A DNA stretch of 64,000 nucleotides from Bradyrhizobium daqingense (GTDB lineage Bacteria; Pseudomonadota; Alphaproteobacteria; Rhizobiales; Xanthobacteraceae): assembly GCF_021044685.1 (NCBI RefSeq), contig NZ_CP088014.1, forward strand, positions 3,458,001 through 3,522,000, read 5' to 3'. The translations under genes were made by a program, and so were the position numbers. The notes beneath the pieces are model-generated. The model was not told the DNA's origin, made no database searches, and worked only from the letters and a program-made list of their open reading frames with translations. This document shows positions 25,974 to 35,469 of the stretch, one piece after another (positions within the stretch are counted from its first letter, which is position 1; every line of letters begins with the position of its first letter).

Positions 25974-27572
25974 ATGAGAGACCCCGTGGACGTCCTGATC
26001 ATCGGCGCCGGCGCTTCTGGCGCGGCGGTGGCGTGGTCGCTGGCCGAGACCAAGATGCACATTCTCTGCCTGGAGCAGGGCGGCTGGATGAAGCCGGCGG
26101 AGTATCCCAGCACGGGCCGCGACTGGGAGGCCAAGTTCTACGGCGAGTGGTCGTCGAGCCCCAATGTTCGCGGCCGTCCGGAGGACTATCCGATCAACGA
26201 CGACAATTCGCCGATCAAGGTGGTGAATTACAATGCGGTCGGCGGTTCGACGGTGATGTACACCGCGCATTGGCCGCGGCTGCATCCCTCCGATTTCAAG
26301 GTGAAGACGCTCGACGGTGTCGCCGACGATTGGCCGATCGATTACGACGCGCTGACCCCGTTCTTCGAGGAGAACGACCGGATCATGGGCACGTCCGGCC
26401 TGTCCGGGGATCCGCTCTCGCCGCTGACGCATCCGCCGATGCCGCAGCAGCCGCTCGGATTGTCGGGTGCCATCATCGCCAAGTCCATGAACAAGCTCGG
26501 CTGGCACTGGTGGCCGTCGGATACGACGGTCGCGACGATGGACTATGAGGGCCGGGCGCGCTGCATCAATCTCGGTTATTGCACGCCGGCCTGCGCGCAA
26601 GGCGCCAAATCCTCGACCGACATCACCTATTGGCCGCAGGCGATCCGCGCCGGGGTCGAGCTGCGCACCCACTGCCGGGTGCGAGAGATCACCACCGACG
26701 AGAACGGCATGGCCTCGGGCGTGGTCTATTACGACAAGGACGGCATCGAGCAGTTTCAGCCGGCGCACGTCGTCATCATCGCCTGCAACGGCGTCGGCAC
26801 GCCTCGGCTGCTCTTGAACTCGGCGTCCTCGCGCTTTCCGAACGGCCTGGCCAATTCGTCCGGCCTCGTCGGCAAGAACCTGATGTTCCATCCCTATGCG
26901 CAGATCTACGGCTATGTGAAGGAGCCGACCGACAGCAACCGCGCGCCGCCGACCTGCCTGTGGAGCAAGGAATGGTATGACACGGATCCGTCGCGCGGCT
27001 TCGTCCGCGGCTTCGGGGTCCAGTTCGTGCGCGGCGCCGGGCCCGTGTTCGAGGCCGTCGTCAGCGAGCAAAAGGGCATTCTGCCCTGGGGCGAAGATCA
27101 TCACCGCGTGTTCCGCAAGCTGAACGGCCATCGCTTGGGATTCTCCGCGATCTGCGAGGACCTGCCGGAAGAGCACAACCAGGTCACGCTGGACCCGGTG
27201 CTCAAGGACAGCCACGGCATTCCCGCGCCGAAGATCAGCTACACGATCAGCGAGAATAGCCACAAGATGATGGATTATGCGCTGGCGCGCGGCCGCGAAA
27301 TTCTGGAGGCTGCGGGCGCGACCGACATCTGCGTCAACTCGCCGATCCCCTGGGGCGGCTGGCACCTGCTCGGCACCGCGCGGATGGGCACCGACCCCGA
27401 ACGCTCCGTCGTCAACGAATGGGGCCGCAGCCACGACGTGAAGAACCTCTTCATCGTCGACGGCAGCATCTTCGTCACCTCCGGTGGCGTGAACCCGACC
27501 TCCACCATCCAGGCCCTCGCGCTCTACATCGCCGACCAGATGAAGCAGCGCCTCGCCAATTTGTTCGATTGA
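25974..27572 (+). CDS. GMC-family FAD oxidoreductase (gluconate 2-dehydrogenase-like large subunit)
   Basis: A 532-residue flavoprotein of the glucose-methanol-choline family. The FAD Rossmann motif IIGAGASGAA starts at residue 9, the second FAD segment is NYNAVGGSTVMYT, and the catalytic His and Asn are in GGWHLLGTARMG and GGVNPTSTIQALA near the C-terminus. It oxidises an alcohol or sugar acid and passes electrons to the respiratory chain. It lies 7 bases before a subunit-3-like gene, and this pair is the organisation of membrane gluconate or sugar dehydrogenases, whose cytochrome c subunit is not seen here. No signal peptide; export may depend on the small subunit. Confidence 0.92.
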   Translation: MRDPVDVLIIGAGASGAAVAWSLAETKMHILCLEQGGWMKPAEYPSTGRDWEAKFYGEWSSSPNVRGRPEDYPINDDNSPIKVVNYNAVGGSTVMYTAHWPRLHPSDFKVKTLDGVADDWPIDYDALTPFFEENDRIMGTSGLSGDPLSPLTHPPMPQQPLGLSGAIIAKSMNKLGWHWWPSDTTVATMDYEGRARCINLGYCTPACAQGAKSSTDITYWPQAIRAGVELRTHCRVREITTDENGMASGVVYYDKDGIEQFQPAHVVIIACNGVGTPRLLLNSASSRFPNGLANSSGLVGKNLMFHPYAQIYGYVKEPTDSNRAPPTCLWSKEWYDTDPSRGFVRGFGVQFVRGAGPVFEAVVSEQKGILPWGEDHHRVFRKLNGHRLGFSAICEDLPEEHNQVTLDPVLKDSHGIPAPKISYTISENSHKMMDYALARGREILEAAGATDICVNSPIPWGGWHLLGTARMGTDPERSVVNEWGRSHDVKNLFIVDGSIFVTSGGVNPTSTIQALALYIADQMKQRLANLFD

Positions 27573-27579
27573 GGCTGTG

Positions 27580-28029
27580 ATGTCCGCAGACGACCAACTG
27601 ACACCCAGGCAGCGCGACGACCTGCGCACCATCGCCGCGATGATCATTCCCGCAAGCGACGAGTACAAGGTGCCGGGCGCCGACGATCCCGCGATCCAGG
27701 CCGACATGCTGGCAACGCTCGGCCGCGACACCAAATTGGTCGCGGCAGCGCTGGATCATCTGGCGCGGCTCGCCGGAGCGCCGCTCGCCGAGCTCGATGC
27801 CGCCAGGCGCGATGCGGTGGCGCAGGAGTTTCGCAAGAACGGCGGCGCCGCTGCCGTAACGCTCGTCCGCGTCGTGCTGCAATGCTATTACCGCGACGAT
27901 CGCGTGCTGGGCTCGCTCGGCATCGAGCTGCGCGCGCCATTCCCGAAAGGCCATGTGCTCCCGGACGGAGACTGGTCGCTGCTCGATCCGGTCAAGGCAA
28001 GAGGCGGCTCGCTGAGGCGGGCGCCCTAG
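27580..28029 (+). CDS. gluconate 2-dehydrogenase subunit 3-like protein
   Basis: A 149-residue partner of the GMC dehydrogenase just upstream (7-base gap). It contains the family start LTPRQRDDLRTIAAMIIPAS, which precedes a helical domain, and the YYRDDRVLGSLGIELRAPFPKGH end that is typical. The Tat-type signal of many subunit-3 proteins is not present here. The subunit stabilises or exports the large subunit in characterised gluconate dehydrogenases; that job is inferred. An ATG at 27580 directly follows a GTG at 27577; either may be used. Confidence 0.82.
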   Translation: MSADDQLTPRQRDDLRTIAAMIIPASDEYKVPGADDPAIQADMLATLGRDTKLVAAALDHLARLAGAPLAELDAARRDAVAQEFRKNGGAAAVTLVRVVLQCYYRDDRVLGSLGIELRAPFPKGHVLPDGDWSLLDPVKARGGSLRRAP

Positions 28030-28134
28030 CCATCTGGGCAGTCCAGCCCTGCACTCCAGCCTTGCGCTCCAGGCGGACATCTTGTGCGGCAGGGAACAGG
28101 TCACCATCTGTGTGAGCCTTCAAGGACTCTTGCC

Positions 28135-29154
28135 ATGCTGGACTTCACCTCAGATATCGCCGATGACGCAGCGTCATCGCGAACGACGGCGTCTGCCCCG
28201 GTCGATGACCGGGCCCTGCTGGACGCCTATTCCAATGCCGTGATCGACGTGACGGATCGCGTTGGACCTGCGGTCGTGCGCGTCGAGACCGGGCCGAAAG
28301 TGCCTGATAGACGCGAGCGCGGCGGGCTCGGCTCCGGCATCGTGATCTCGCCGGATGGACTCGTTCTCACCAACAGCCACGTGGTCGGCTCCTCCAGGGA
28401 GATACGGCTGCGCGACGTCGAGGGCCATGTCGGCGATGCCCAGGTGCTCGGCGTCGATCCCGACACCGACCTTGCGCTCTTGCGTGCCAACGGCGTGCGT
28501 CATCTGCCGTACGCCGCACTCGGCAATTCCAAGACTCTAAGACGCGGCCAGCTTGTGATCGCGATCGGCAATCCGCTGGGTTTCGAATCGACCGTGACGG
28601 CCGGCGTGGTCTCGGCGCTCGGGCGCTCGATCCGCTCGGTGAGCGGGCGGACCATCGAGGACGTGATCCAGACCGATGCTGCGCTCAATCCCGGCAATTC
28701 CGGCGGCCCGTTGGTGTCGTCGAACGCCGAGGTGATCGGCATCAACACCGCCATCATCAACGGCGCGCAAGGCATCTGCTTTGCGGTCGCCAGCAACACC
28801 GCGCAATTCGTGCTGGCGGAGATCATCCGCCACGGCTATGTCCGCCGCGCCTATATCGGCGTGGCCGGGCAGACCGCGCCAGTGCCGCGGCGGCATGCGG
28901 TGCTGGCCGGGGTCGAGAACAAGATGGGCGCGCTATTGATGCAGATCGAGCCGGATGGACCTGCGGCCAAGGCGGGGCTGCTGCCCGGCGACGTCGTGAT
29001 CAAGCTCGACGGCATCGAGATCAACGGCGTCGACGATCTGATCCGCGTGCTCGACCGCGACCGCATCGGCCGGCGGCTGACCATGGACGTGTTGCGGCTC
29101 GGCCGCCTGCGGGCGATCGATATCGACCCGGTCGAGCGCAAGCCGGCGCGCTAA
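28135..29154 (+). CDS. trypsin-like S1C serine protease with PDZ domain (HtrA/Deg type)
   Basis: A 339-residue protease with catalytic triad His82 (LTNSHVV), Asp112 (DTDLALL) and Ser189 (NPGNSGGPL), followed by one PDZ domain at about residues 245-330 (GALLMQIEPDGPAAKAGLLP). It has no signal peptide or membrane segment, unlike periplasmic DegP, so it may act in the cytoplasm, or its start has been misjudged. ATG 28135 is preceded by AAGGACT. HtrA-type enzymes remove misfolded proteins or cleave specific regulators. It stands alone, with an intergenic palindrome just after it. Confidence 0.92.
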   Translation: MLDFTSDIADDAASSRTTASAPVDDRALLDAYSNAVIDVTDRVGPAVVRVETGPKVPDRRERGGLGSGIVISPDGLVLTNSHVVGSSREIRLRDVEGHVGDAQVLGVDPDTDLALLRANGVRHLPYAALGNSKTLRRGQLVIAIGNPLGFESTVTAGVVSALGRSIRSVSGRTIEDVIQTDAALNPGNSGGPLVSSNAEVIGINTAIINGAQGICFAVASNTAQFVLAEIIRHGYVRRAYIGVAGQTAPVPRRHAVLAGVENKMGALLMQIEPDGPAAKAGLLPGDVVIKLDGIEINGVDDLIRVLDRDRIGRRLTMDVLRLGRLRAIDIDPVERKPAR

Positions 29155-29184
29155 GCCGTACTGAGTGGCGAGCACACACGATCT

Positions 29185-29302
29185 CGTCATTGCGAGCGTA
29201 GCGACTTGGCCGCCGAAGCCTTGGCGAAGGCGGAAGCAATCCAGAATCTTTGCCGCGAAGGCAGTCTGGATTGTTTCGTCGCGAGGGCTCCTCGCAATGA
29301 CG
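29185..29302. repeat. large nested inverted repeat (CGTCATTGCGAG family)
   Basis: CGTCATTGCGAG at 29185-29196 pairs with CTCGCAATGACG at 29291-29302, and the inner GCAATCCAGA pairs with TCTGGATTG. The outer and inner arms together make a 118-base palindromic element of a type I recall as dispersed in Bradyrhizobium genomes. It lies between two converging genes. Confidence 0.8.
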
Positions 29303-29330
29303 CGTGGAGAGAGGTGTGCGTCCTTAGCTG

Positions 29331-32300
29331 CTACTCCGCCGCGGCCGCGAAACGGCTGTTCTCAAGCTCCGCTTCCAGCCGCGCCGTCTCGGCGACCGCC
29401 AGCTTGATATTGGCTTCCTTGACGTGGCCGAAGCCGCGGATCGTCTCCGGCACGCGGGCAAGCCGCGTCAGCAGCGGGATCTGATCTGCCTTCAGCCCGG
29501 CGATCTGCTGGTCGATCATGCCGAGATAGTCTTCGATCAGCTTGCGCTCGGTCCGGCGCTCCTCGGTGCGGCCGAACGGATCGAACGCGCTGCCGCGCAG
29601 GAATTTGAGCTTCGCGAGGACGCGGAAGGCATGGATCATCCAGCCGCCGAACTCCTGCTTCTGGAGCCGGCCCGTCGCCTTGTCGCGCTTTGCAAAGATC
29701 GGTGGCGCGAGGTGATACTTCAGCGTGAACTCGCCTTCGAACTTCTCCGACGCCTTCTTGGCGAAGCTGCCGTCGGTATAGAGCCGCGCGACTTCATATT
29801 CGTCCTTGTAGGACATCAGCTTGAACAGGTTTTTCGCGACGGCCTCGGTCAGCTCCGTGGACGCCGACGAAGCCACGCTCTCTGCCTTCCGCACCCTGGC
29901 GACCGCCGCGAGATAGCGGTCGGCGTAAGCCTTGTCCTGATAGGAGGTCAGGAATTCCGCCCGCGTCGCGATGATGTCGTCAAGCGACTTCGTCGGCGAA
30001 GATGCCCTGTTCTTGAACTGCAGCACGCTGCGCACCCGCGACATGTCGTGGGCGGCGAGGCGACCCCAGGTGAAGGCGAGCTTGTTCATCTCGATCGCGG
30101 CGCCGTTGATCTCGATGGCACGGAGCAGCGCTTCGAGCGACAGCGGGATTGCGCCCTTCTGGAAAGCGAAGCCGAGCATGAAGGGATTGGTAGCGATGCT
30201 GTCGCCCATCAGCGCCGCGGCAATGCCGGTGGCGTCGATGATGTCGAGGTTCTTGTCGCCGACGGCGTCGCGCAGCACCGTCTGCATCGTGCCCATCTCG
30301 AAGTCGAGATCGGGATTCTGCACGAAGCTCGCCGTCGGTTGCAAATCGGCGTTGATGTACGCTTTCGTCACGCCGCGCTCGGCGCGGCTGAGCGCGGTGG
30401 GACCTGCCGAGACGATCATGTCGCAGCCGAGAATGACGTCGGCGCCGCCGGTGGTGATGCGGACCGCGGAGATATCCTCCGGCCTCGGGGCGATGCGGAC
30501 ATGGCTCATCACCGCGCCGTTCTTCTGCGACAGGCCGGTGAAATCGAGCGCCGAGCAGCCGCGGCCGTCGACATGGGCGGCCATGCCGAGCAGGGCGCCG
30601 ATGGTGATGACGCCGGTGCCGCCGATGCCAGTGACGAGAATGTTGTAGGGGGCGTCCAGCTCGCGCGCGGCCGGCAGCGGCAGGTCAGCGAAGAGCTGGC
30701 CGGAATCCACCGCCGACGTCTTCATGCGCTTCAGGCTGCCGCCATGCACAGTGACGAAGCTCGGGCAAAAACCCTCGACGCAGGAAAAATCCTTGTTGCA
30801 GTTGGACTGATCGATCTGGCGCTTGCGGCCGAACTCGGTCTCCAGCGGCTGCACCGAGACGCAGTTCGAGGCCTGCGAGCAGTCGCCGCAGCCTTCGCAG
30901 ACCAGCTCGTTGATGAAGGCGCGCTTGGCGGGATCGGGATAGAGGCCGCGCTTGCGGCGGCGGCGCTTTTCCGCAGCGCAGGTCTGGTCGTAGATGATCA
31001 CCGTGAGGCCTTTGATCTCACGCAGCTCGCGCTGCACGGCATCGAGCTCGCGGCGGTGATGGATGGTGGCGCCTTGGGGGAAGTAGTTGCCTTGCGGGAA
31101 CTTGCTCGGATCGTCCGACACGATCGCAAGCCGCTTGACGCCTTCGGCCCAGACCTGATGCGCGATCTGCGCGACGTTGAAGGCGCCCTCGGCCGGCTGG
31201 CCGCCAGTCATGGCGACGGCGTCGTTGTAGAGGATCTTGTACGTGATGTTGACGCCGGCGGCGGACGCAGCGCGCAGCGCCAGAAGACCGGAATGGGTAT
31301 AGGTGCCGTCGCCGAGATTCTGGAAGATGTGCGTCTCGCTGGTGAAAGGCGACTGGCCGATCCAGTTCACGCCCTCGGCGCCCATATGCGAGATCAGATC
31401 GGTGCGGCGGGTCGGCATGCTCAGCGCCATGCCGTGGCAGCCGATGCCCGCCATGGCGCGGCTGCCCTCGGGCACGCGGGTCGAGGTGTTGTGCGGGCAG
31501 CCCGAGCAGAAGAACGGCGTGCGTGCGAGCTTGATCGGGGCACTGGTGGTGACGGGATTGTCGAAGGCCTCAAGCCGGGCGAGGCGTTGCTCCAGCACCG
31601 GGCTGTGATGGCCGAGATTGCGCAGGCGCGCCACCAGCGCGCCCGCCACGATGGTCGGCGTCAGCTCGCCCTCGCTCGGCAAGAGCGGCGCGCCGCGCTC
31701 GTCGCGCTTGCCCGTGACGGTCGGACGCTTCGAGGCATCGACGTTGTAGAGGATGCGCATCAGCTGGTCTTCGATGAAGCCGCGCTTCTCCTCGACCACC
31801 AGCACATCCTGAAGACCCTCGGCGAAACGCTTGGCGCCGCTTTCCTCCAGCGGCCAGGTCATCGCGACCTTGTAGATGCGAAGGCCGAGGTCCTGAGCGT
31901 CCTTGTCGGTGATCCCCAGGTCTGCCAATGCCTGGCGGAGGTCGAGATAGGCCTTGCCGGTGGCGACGATGCCGAGCCGCGCAGGCTTTGAATCGAGCAC
32001 GATGCGGTCGAGCTGGTTGGCACGGGCAAAGGCCTGCACCGCGGCCATCTTCGGCCCGAACAGGCGACTCTCGGCTTCGAGCGGCGGATCCGGCCAGCGG
32101 ATGTTGAGGCCGCCAGGAGGCATCTCGAAATCATCGGGCAGCACGATCTTGATACGTTCGGGGTCGCTATAGATCGAGGCCGAGCTCTCGACGGTCTCGC
32201 TGATCGCCTTGAAGCCGACCCAGCAACCGGAGAAGCGCGACAACGCGAAGCCGTAGAGGCCGAGGTCGAGATAATCCTGGAGCGTGGCGGGATTGATCAC

Positions 32301-32807
32301 GGGGATCAGCGCCGCCGCGAACACCTGCTCGCTCTGGTGCGCCAGCGTCGAGGATTGGCAACCATGGTCGTCGCCGGCGAGCGCCAGCACGCCGCCATTG
32401 CGCGAGGTGCCGGCTGCATTGGCATGCTTGAGCGCATCGACGGAGCGATCGACGCCGGGCCCCTTGCCGTACCAGATGCCGAACACGCCGTCGACCTTGG
32501 CGCCGGGAAACAGGCCGACCTGCTGGCTGCCCCACACCGCGGTGGCCGCCAGATCCTCGTTGAGGCCGGGGACGAAGGCGATGTCGTGCTGCTGGAGGTG
32601 CGACTTCGCGCGCCACAACGCGTGGTCATACATGCCGAGCGGAGAGCCGCGATAGCCCGAGACGAAGCCGCCGGTGTTGAGTCCTTGGAGCCGGTCGCGC
32701 TCGCGCTGCAACATGGGCAGTCGGACCAAAGCCTGGGTGCCGGACAGGAATATCCGCTTCGATTCAAGCCGGTATTTATCGTCCAGCTCGACCTGCATCA
32801 GCGTCAT
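29331..32807 (-). CDS. single-chain indolepyruvate:ferredoxin oxidoreductase family protein
   Basis: A 1158-residue 2-oxoacid:ferredoxin oxidoreductase of the fused type, which oxidatively decarboxylates aryl-pyruvates or branched 2-oxoacids to acyl-CoA with ferredoxin as acceptor. Regions in order: an N-terminal PP domain (to about residue 450), a TPP-binding domain with GIGCHGMALSMP, NLGDGTYTHSGLLAL and NDAVAMTGGQ, a ferredoxin-like segment with CEGCGDCSQASNC and further Cys (NKDFSCVEGFCP) near residues 650-700, and a C-terminal gamma domain beginning NILVTGIGGTGVITIGALLG. Length is normal for the fused bacterial form. Cytoplasmic. Diverges from a hot-dog-like gene with 158 bases between starts. 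Confidence 0.93.
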   Translation of the reverse strand: MTLMQVELDDKYRLESKRIFLSGTQALVRLPMLQRERDRLQGLNTGGFVSGYRGSPLGMYDHALWRAKSHLQQHDIAFVPGLNEDLAATAVWGSQQVGLFPGAKVDGVFGIWYGKGPGVDRSVDALKHANAAGTSRNGGVLALAGDDHGCQSSTLAHQSEQVFAAALIPVINPATLQDYLDLGLYGFALSRFSGCWVGFKAISETVESSASIYSDPERIKIVLPDDFEMPPGGLNIRWPDPPLEAESRLFGPKMAAVQAFARANQLDRIVLDSKPARLGIVATGKAYLDLRQALADLGITDKDAQDLGLRIYKVAMTWPLEESGAKRFAEGLQDVLVVEEKRGFIEDQLMRILYNVDASKRPTVTGKRDERGAPLLPSEGELTPTIVAGALVARLRNLGHHSPVLEQRLARLEAFDNPVTTSAPIKLARTPFFCSGCPHNTSTRVPEGSRAMAGIGCHGMALSMPTRRTDLISHMGAEGVNWIGQSPFTSETHIFQNLGDGTYTHSGLLALRAASAAGVNITYKILYNDAVAMTGGQPAEGAFNVAQIAHQVWAEGVKRLAIVSDDPSKFPQGNYFPQGATIHHRRELDAVQRELREIKGLTVIIYDQTCAAEKRRRRKRGLYPDPAKRAFINELVCEGCGDCSQASNCVSVQPLETEFGRKRQIDQSNCNKDFSCVEGFCPSFVTVHGGSLKRMKTSAVDSGQLFADLPLPAARELDAPYNILVTGIGGTGVITIGALLGMAAHVDGRGCSALDFTGLSQKNGAVMSHVRIAPRPEDISAVRITTGGADVILGCDMIVSAGPTALSRAERGVTKAYINADLQPTASFVQNPDLDFEMGTMQTVLRDAVGDKNLDIIDATGIAAALMGDSIATNPFMLGFAFQKGAIPLSLEALLRAIEINGAAIEMNKLAFTWGRLAAHDMSRVRSVLQFKNRASSPTKSLDDIIATRAEFLTSYQDKAYADRYLAAVARVRKAESVASSASTELTEAVAKNLFKLMSYKDEYEVARLYTDGSFAKKASEKFEGEFTLKYHLAPPIFAKRDKATGRLQKQEFGGWMIHAFRVLAKLKFLRGSAFDPFGRTEERRTERKLIEDYLGMIDQQIAGLKADQIPLLTRLARVPETIRGFGHVKEANIKLAVAETARLEAELENSRFAAAAE

Positions 32808-32965
32808 GTCGGAAGTCCTTGGCTCTCGGGGTTTGCGCTGCGGGAAGGGATTGCGGCTGCGCGACGCGAATTGTGACAGTCAAAAGCATGCACCGGCGAA
32901 GTCAATATCGCTGGCCGCATCCGTGGCGCTCCTGCTAGTCATGGCTGCCTGTGGAGAGCACCGAG

Positions 32966-33919
32966 ATGGCAAACGCATTCGACACCGAGATCACGGAGAC
33001 GGCAGAGGCCTTGATCGGGCCGTGGCGCCGGCCGCGCCAGATGCTGCAGGCGCAAACCTATGACGCGCATGCCTCGATCCATGACGATGCCACCGCGCAG
33101 AAGCTCGGCTTCAAGGGCGGCACCATCGAGGGCCCGACCCATTTCAGCCAGTTTGTGCCGCTCGGTGAACGGCTGTGGGGGCGCGTATGGTTCGAGACGG
33201 GGTGCCTCTCCGCGCATTACCGCAGCGTCTGTTACGAAGGCGAGGAGGTGCAGGCGGTCCTGTCGAAGCCGCTGCCTGCCACAAGCCAGTGCCAGATCCA
33301 GATGGTCAAGCGCGACGGCACCGAGGTGCTGCGCGGCACGGCCTCGGTCGGCGAGCCGCACGCAGCGACGGCGCTCGAAGCGCGCCTTGGCGAACTCAAG
33401 CCGCTCGCTGATCCCGTCATCTTGCGCGACGTGAAGGTGGCCCAGACCAGCAAGCGCCAGTCGGTCCGGATGGCCTTCGACCAGAACATGGGCGACCTCT
33501 ATCCGTTTTCGCTGCGGCAGAAGCTCGCGGTCATCACCGAGAACTCGCCGTATTATTCGAGCGCCGACAATCCCTGGCGCAGGCCCATCATCCCGATGGA
33601 GATGCTGAGCGTGCTGTTCCAGTATCGCTCCAAGGACGATCCGCTGCCGGCCAAGGGCCCGGCGGTCGGCCTGTTTGTCGATCAGGAGATCAGGCTGGTG
33701 AAGGGGCCACTCTTCGTCGACGAGGAGTATGAGATCGAGCGCGAGGTGGTCGCGCTCTCCGGCAGCCGCCGCACCGAAAGCGCCTGGGCCAAGACGCGCG
33801 TATTCGACAAGGCGAATGCGCTGGTCGCCACCATGCTGCTCAACATGGCGACGCTGAAGGACTCGTACGCGCCGTATGGGGAGGAGTATCGCCAGCTTTA
33901 TGGGAAAGCGTCGCCTTGA
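32966..33919 (+). CDS. hot-dog/MaoC-like protein of unknown function
   Basis: A 317-residue cytoplasmic protein. GGTIEGPTHFSQFVPLGERL at about residues 48-67 and the strand RVWFETGCLSAHYRSVCYEGE resemble a MaoC/hot-dog dehydratase fold, and the second half (RLVKGPLFVDEEYEIEREVVAL) could be a second hot-dog unit. The catalytic Asp/His of true hydratases is not convincing, so a hydratase activity is not claimed. ATG 32966 is preceded by a GGAGAGCACCGAG stretch. Next gene on the same strand starts 48 bases later, so the two may share a transcript. Confidence 0.75.
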   Translation: MANAFDTEITETAEALIGPWRRPRQMLQAQTYDAHASIHDDATAQKLGFKGGTIEGPTHFSQFVPLGERLWGRVWFETGCLSAHYRSVCYEGEEVQAVLSKPLPATSQCQIQMVKRDGTEVLRGTASVGEPHAATALEARLGELKPLADPVILRDVKVAQTSKRQSVRMAFDQNMGDLYPFSLRQKLAVITENSPYYSSADNPWRRPIIPMEMLSVLFQYRSKDDPLPAKGPAVGLFVDQEIRLVKGPLFVDEEYEIEREVVALSGSRRTESAWAKTRVFDKANALVATMLLNMATLKDSYAPYGEEYRQLYGKASP

Positions 33920-33967
33920 ATGGCACGGTGCTTGCACAGTTGCGGAAGAGTTTCTCGCGGGGGCATC

Positions 33968-34666
33968 ATGCCGAACTCGACCAAGCCACCACCGGGCGTC
34001 ATCAACGCCGAGCCCGAGCCGATCAAGCTCGATTGGCTCGCCACGGCTCTTCTCATCATCGACATGCAGCGGGACTTCATGGAGCCCGGCGGTTTCGGTG
34101 AGACGCTGGGCAACGACGTCAGCCAGCTCGCGCGCGCGGTGAAGCCGATCGGCACGGTGCTGAAGGCTGCGCGCGATACCGGCATGCTGGTGATCCACAC
34201 CCGCGAGGGCCATCTGCCCGATCTCTCCGATGCGCCGCCGGCGAAGATCGAGCGCGGCGCGCCATCCTTGCGCATCGGCGATCCCGGGCCGATGGGCCGC
34301 ATCCTCATTCGCGGCGAGGCCGGCCACGACATCATTCCCGAACTCTATCCGCTCGACAGCGAAGCAGTGATCGACAAGCCGGGCAAGGGCGCGTTCTACG
34401 CCACCGAGCTTGACGAGGTCCTGGAGAGCTACGGCATCGAGAACCTGTTGGTGTGCGGCGTCACCACCGAGGTCTGCGTCAACACCACCGTGCGTGAGGC
34501 CAATGACCGCGGCTATCGCTGCATCGTGATTTCCGACGGCTGCGCATCCTACTTTCCCGAGTTTCACGAGATGGGCCTGAAGATGATCAAAGCCCAGGGC
34601 GGCATCTTCGGCTGGGTCGCGGACTCGGCCGCCGTGCTGGAGGCGATGAAGACTTCGACGGGTTAG
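33968..34666 (+). CDS. isochorismatase-family cysteine hydrolase
   Basis: A 232-residue hydrolase of the isochorismatase superfamily, subgroup with a nucleophilic Cys: the conserved Asp32 in LIIDMQRDFM, a Lys in DKPGKGAF (near residue 138) and Cys170 in CGVTTEVCV make the usual catalytic set. Nicotinamidase, ureidoacrylate/peroxyureidoacrylate and biuret hydrolases belong to this group; the insert IERGAPSLRIGDPGPMGRIL is like biuret-type enzymes, a weak hint. ATG 33968 has GGGGG before it. It converges with soxA after 23 bases. Substrate not assigned. Confidence 0.88.
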   Translation: MPNSTKPPPGVINAEPEPIKLDWLATALLIIDMQRDFMEPGGFGETLGNDVSQLARAVKPIGTVLKAARDTGMLVIHTREGHLPDLSDAPPAKIERGAPSLRIGDPGPMGRILIRGEAGHDIIPELYPLDSEAVIDKPGKGAFYATELDEVLESYGIENLLVCGVTTEVCVNTTVREANDRGYRCIVISDGCASYFPEFHEMGLKMIKAQGGIFGWVADSAAVLEAMKTSTG

Positions 34667-34689
34667 ACGGCCGGTCCAGGCCTGATCGC

Positions 34690-35469
34690 CTAAGGCCGCA
34701 CCGCCGGCGTCTCAATCGGCAGCCCGCGCGCCCGCGACACCAGATAGAGCTCGAGCGCGACGAGCTCGGGCGATCCGTAATCATAGGCCTGGGCGCGCAC
34801 GCCGGTCATGCAACTGCGCAGCCGCCGCTCCAGCGACCCCAGCGTCTGCCATTCCAGCCGGTAGAGCGGATAGCCGGTCGGCTGTCCCTGCGTGATCGGC
34901 GCGCCGGCGAGGCGCCTGTCGAAATTGTCGTCGTGGCAATTGGTGCAGGCAAGATTGAGCTGCCCCTCGCGCTGCATGAACAGGTCGCGCCCCTGCTCGA
35001 CGAAGGGTTTCAGCTGGGGATCATCGCCGGCAGCGATGGGAATGCCGCGCGATTGGTGGGCGACGAAGGCGGAGAGCGCCAGGAGGTCGCGGCTCTCGTA
35101 AGATAGCGGCGTCGCCTGTTGGTGATCGGCGCGGCAGAGATTGACGCGCTGGTCGAGCGTGACAGGACGCGCCAGCGCCTTGTCGAAGGCGGGATAGCGC
35201 GCGGCGACGCCCTTCATGCTGTCGCGGGCGTCGCCATGGCAGTCCGCGCAGGACTTCTCCGCACGACCTATCTTCTTTCCCCACAACGCCTCGCCGTCGA
35301 GCACGAACAGCATGCCCGGATTGGACGTGTCGTCGTCCTGCATCGCGCGGGTGTTGGGGCCCATGAAGGAATAGCCGGAGCGGCGTGCATCGGGCGCGAT
35401 TTCGCCGGCAAGCAGGGCAGGGGCCGCGGCGAATACTATTGCCGCCGCTATCGCGCGCCAAAAACTCAT
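34690..35469 (-). CDS. soxA: SoxA, diheme c-type cytochrome of the sulfur-oxidizing system
   Basis: Periplasmic 259-residue subunit of SoxAX, which attaches thiosulfate to the SoxY carrier. Signal peptide 1-22 (AIAAAIVFAAAPALLAG). Heme sites CADCH at residues 74-78 and CTNCH at 175-179 make it the diheme type, and Cys220 in LRSCMTGVRAQAYD is the conserved Cys that ligates the active-site heme and carries the persulfide. ATG 35469 overlaps the soxZ stop as ATGA. The last gene of the sox run; soxB, soxC and soxD do not follow. Confidence 0.95.
   Translation of the reverse strand: MSFWRAIAAAIVFAAAPALLAGEIAPDARRSGYSFMGPNTRAMQDDDTSNPGMLFVLDGEALWGKKIGRAEKSCADCHGDARDSMKGVAARYPAFDKALARPVTLDQRVNLCRADHQQATPLSYESRDLLALSAFVAHQSRGIPIAAGDDPQLKPFVEQGRDLFMQREGQLNLACTNCHDDNFDRRLAGAPITQGQPTGYPLYRLEWQTLGSLERRLRSCMTGVRAQAYDYGSPELVALELYLVSRARGLPIETPAVRP

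Noticed and set aside
29424..31991. Long plus-strand open frame opposite the indolepyruvate oxidoreductase
   Set aside because: No domain and a composition typical for the antisense of a high-GC gene.
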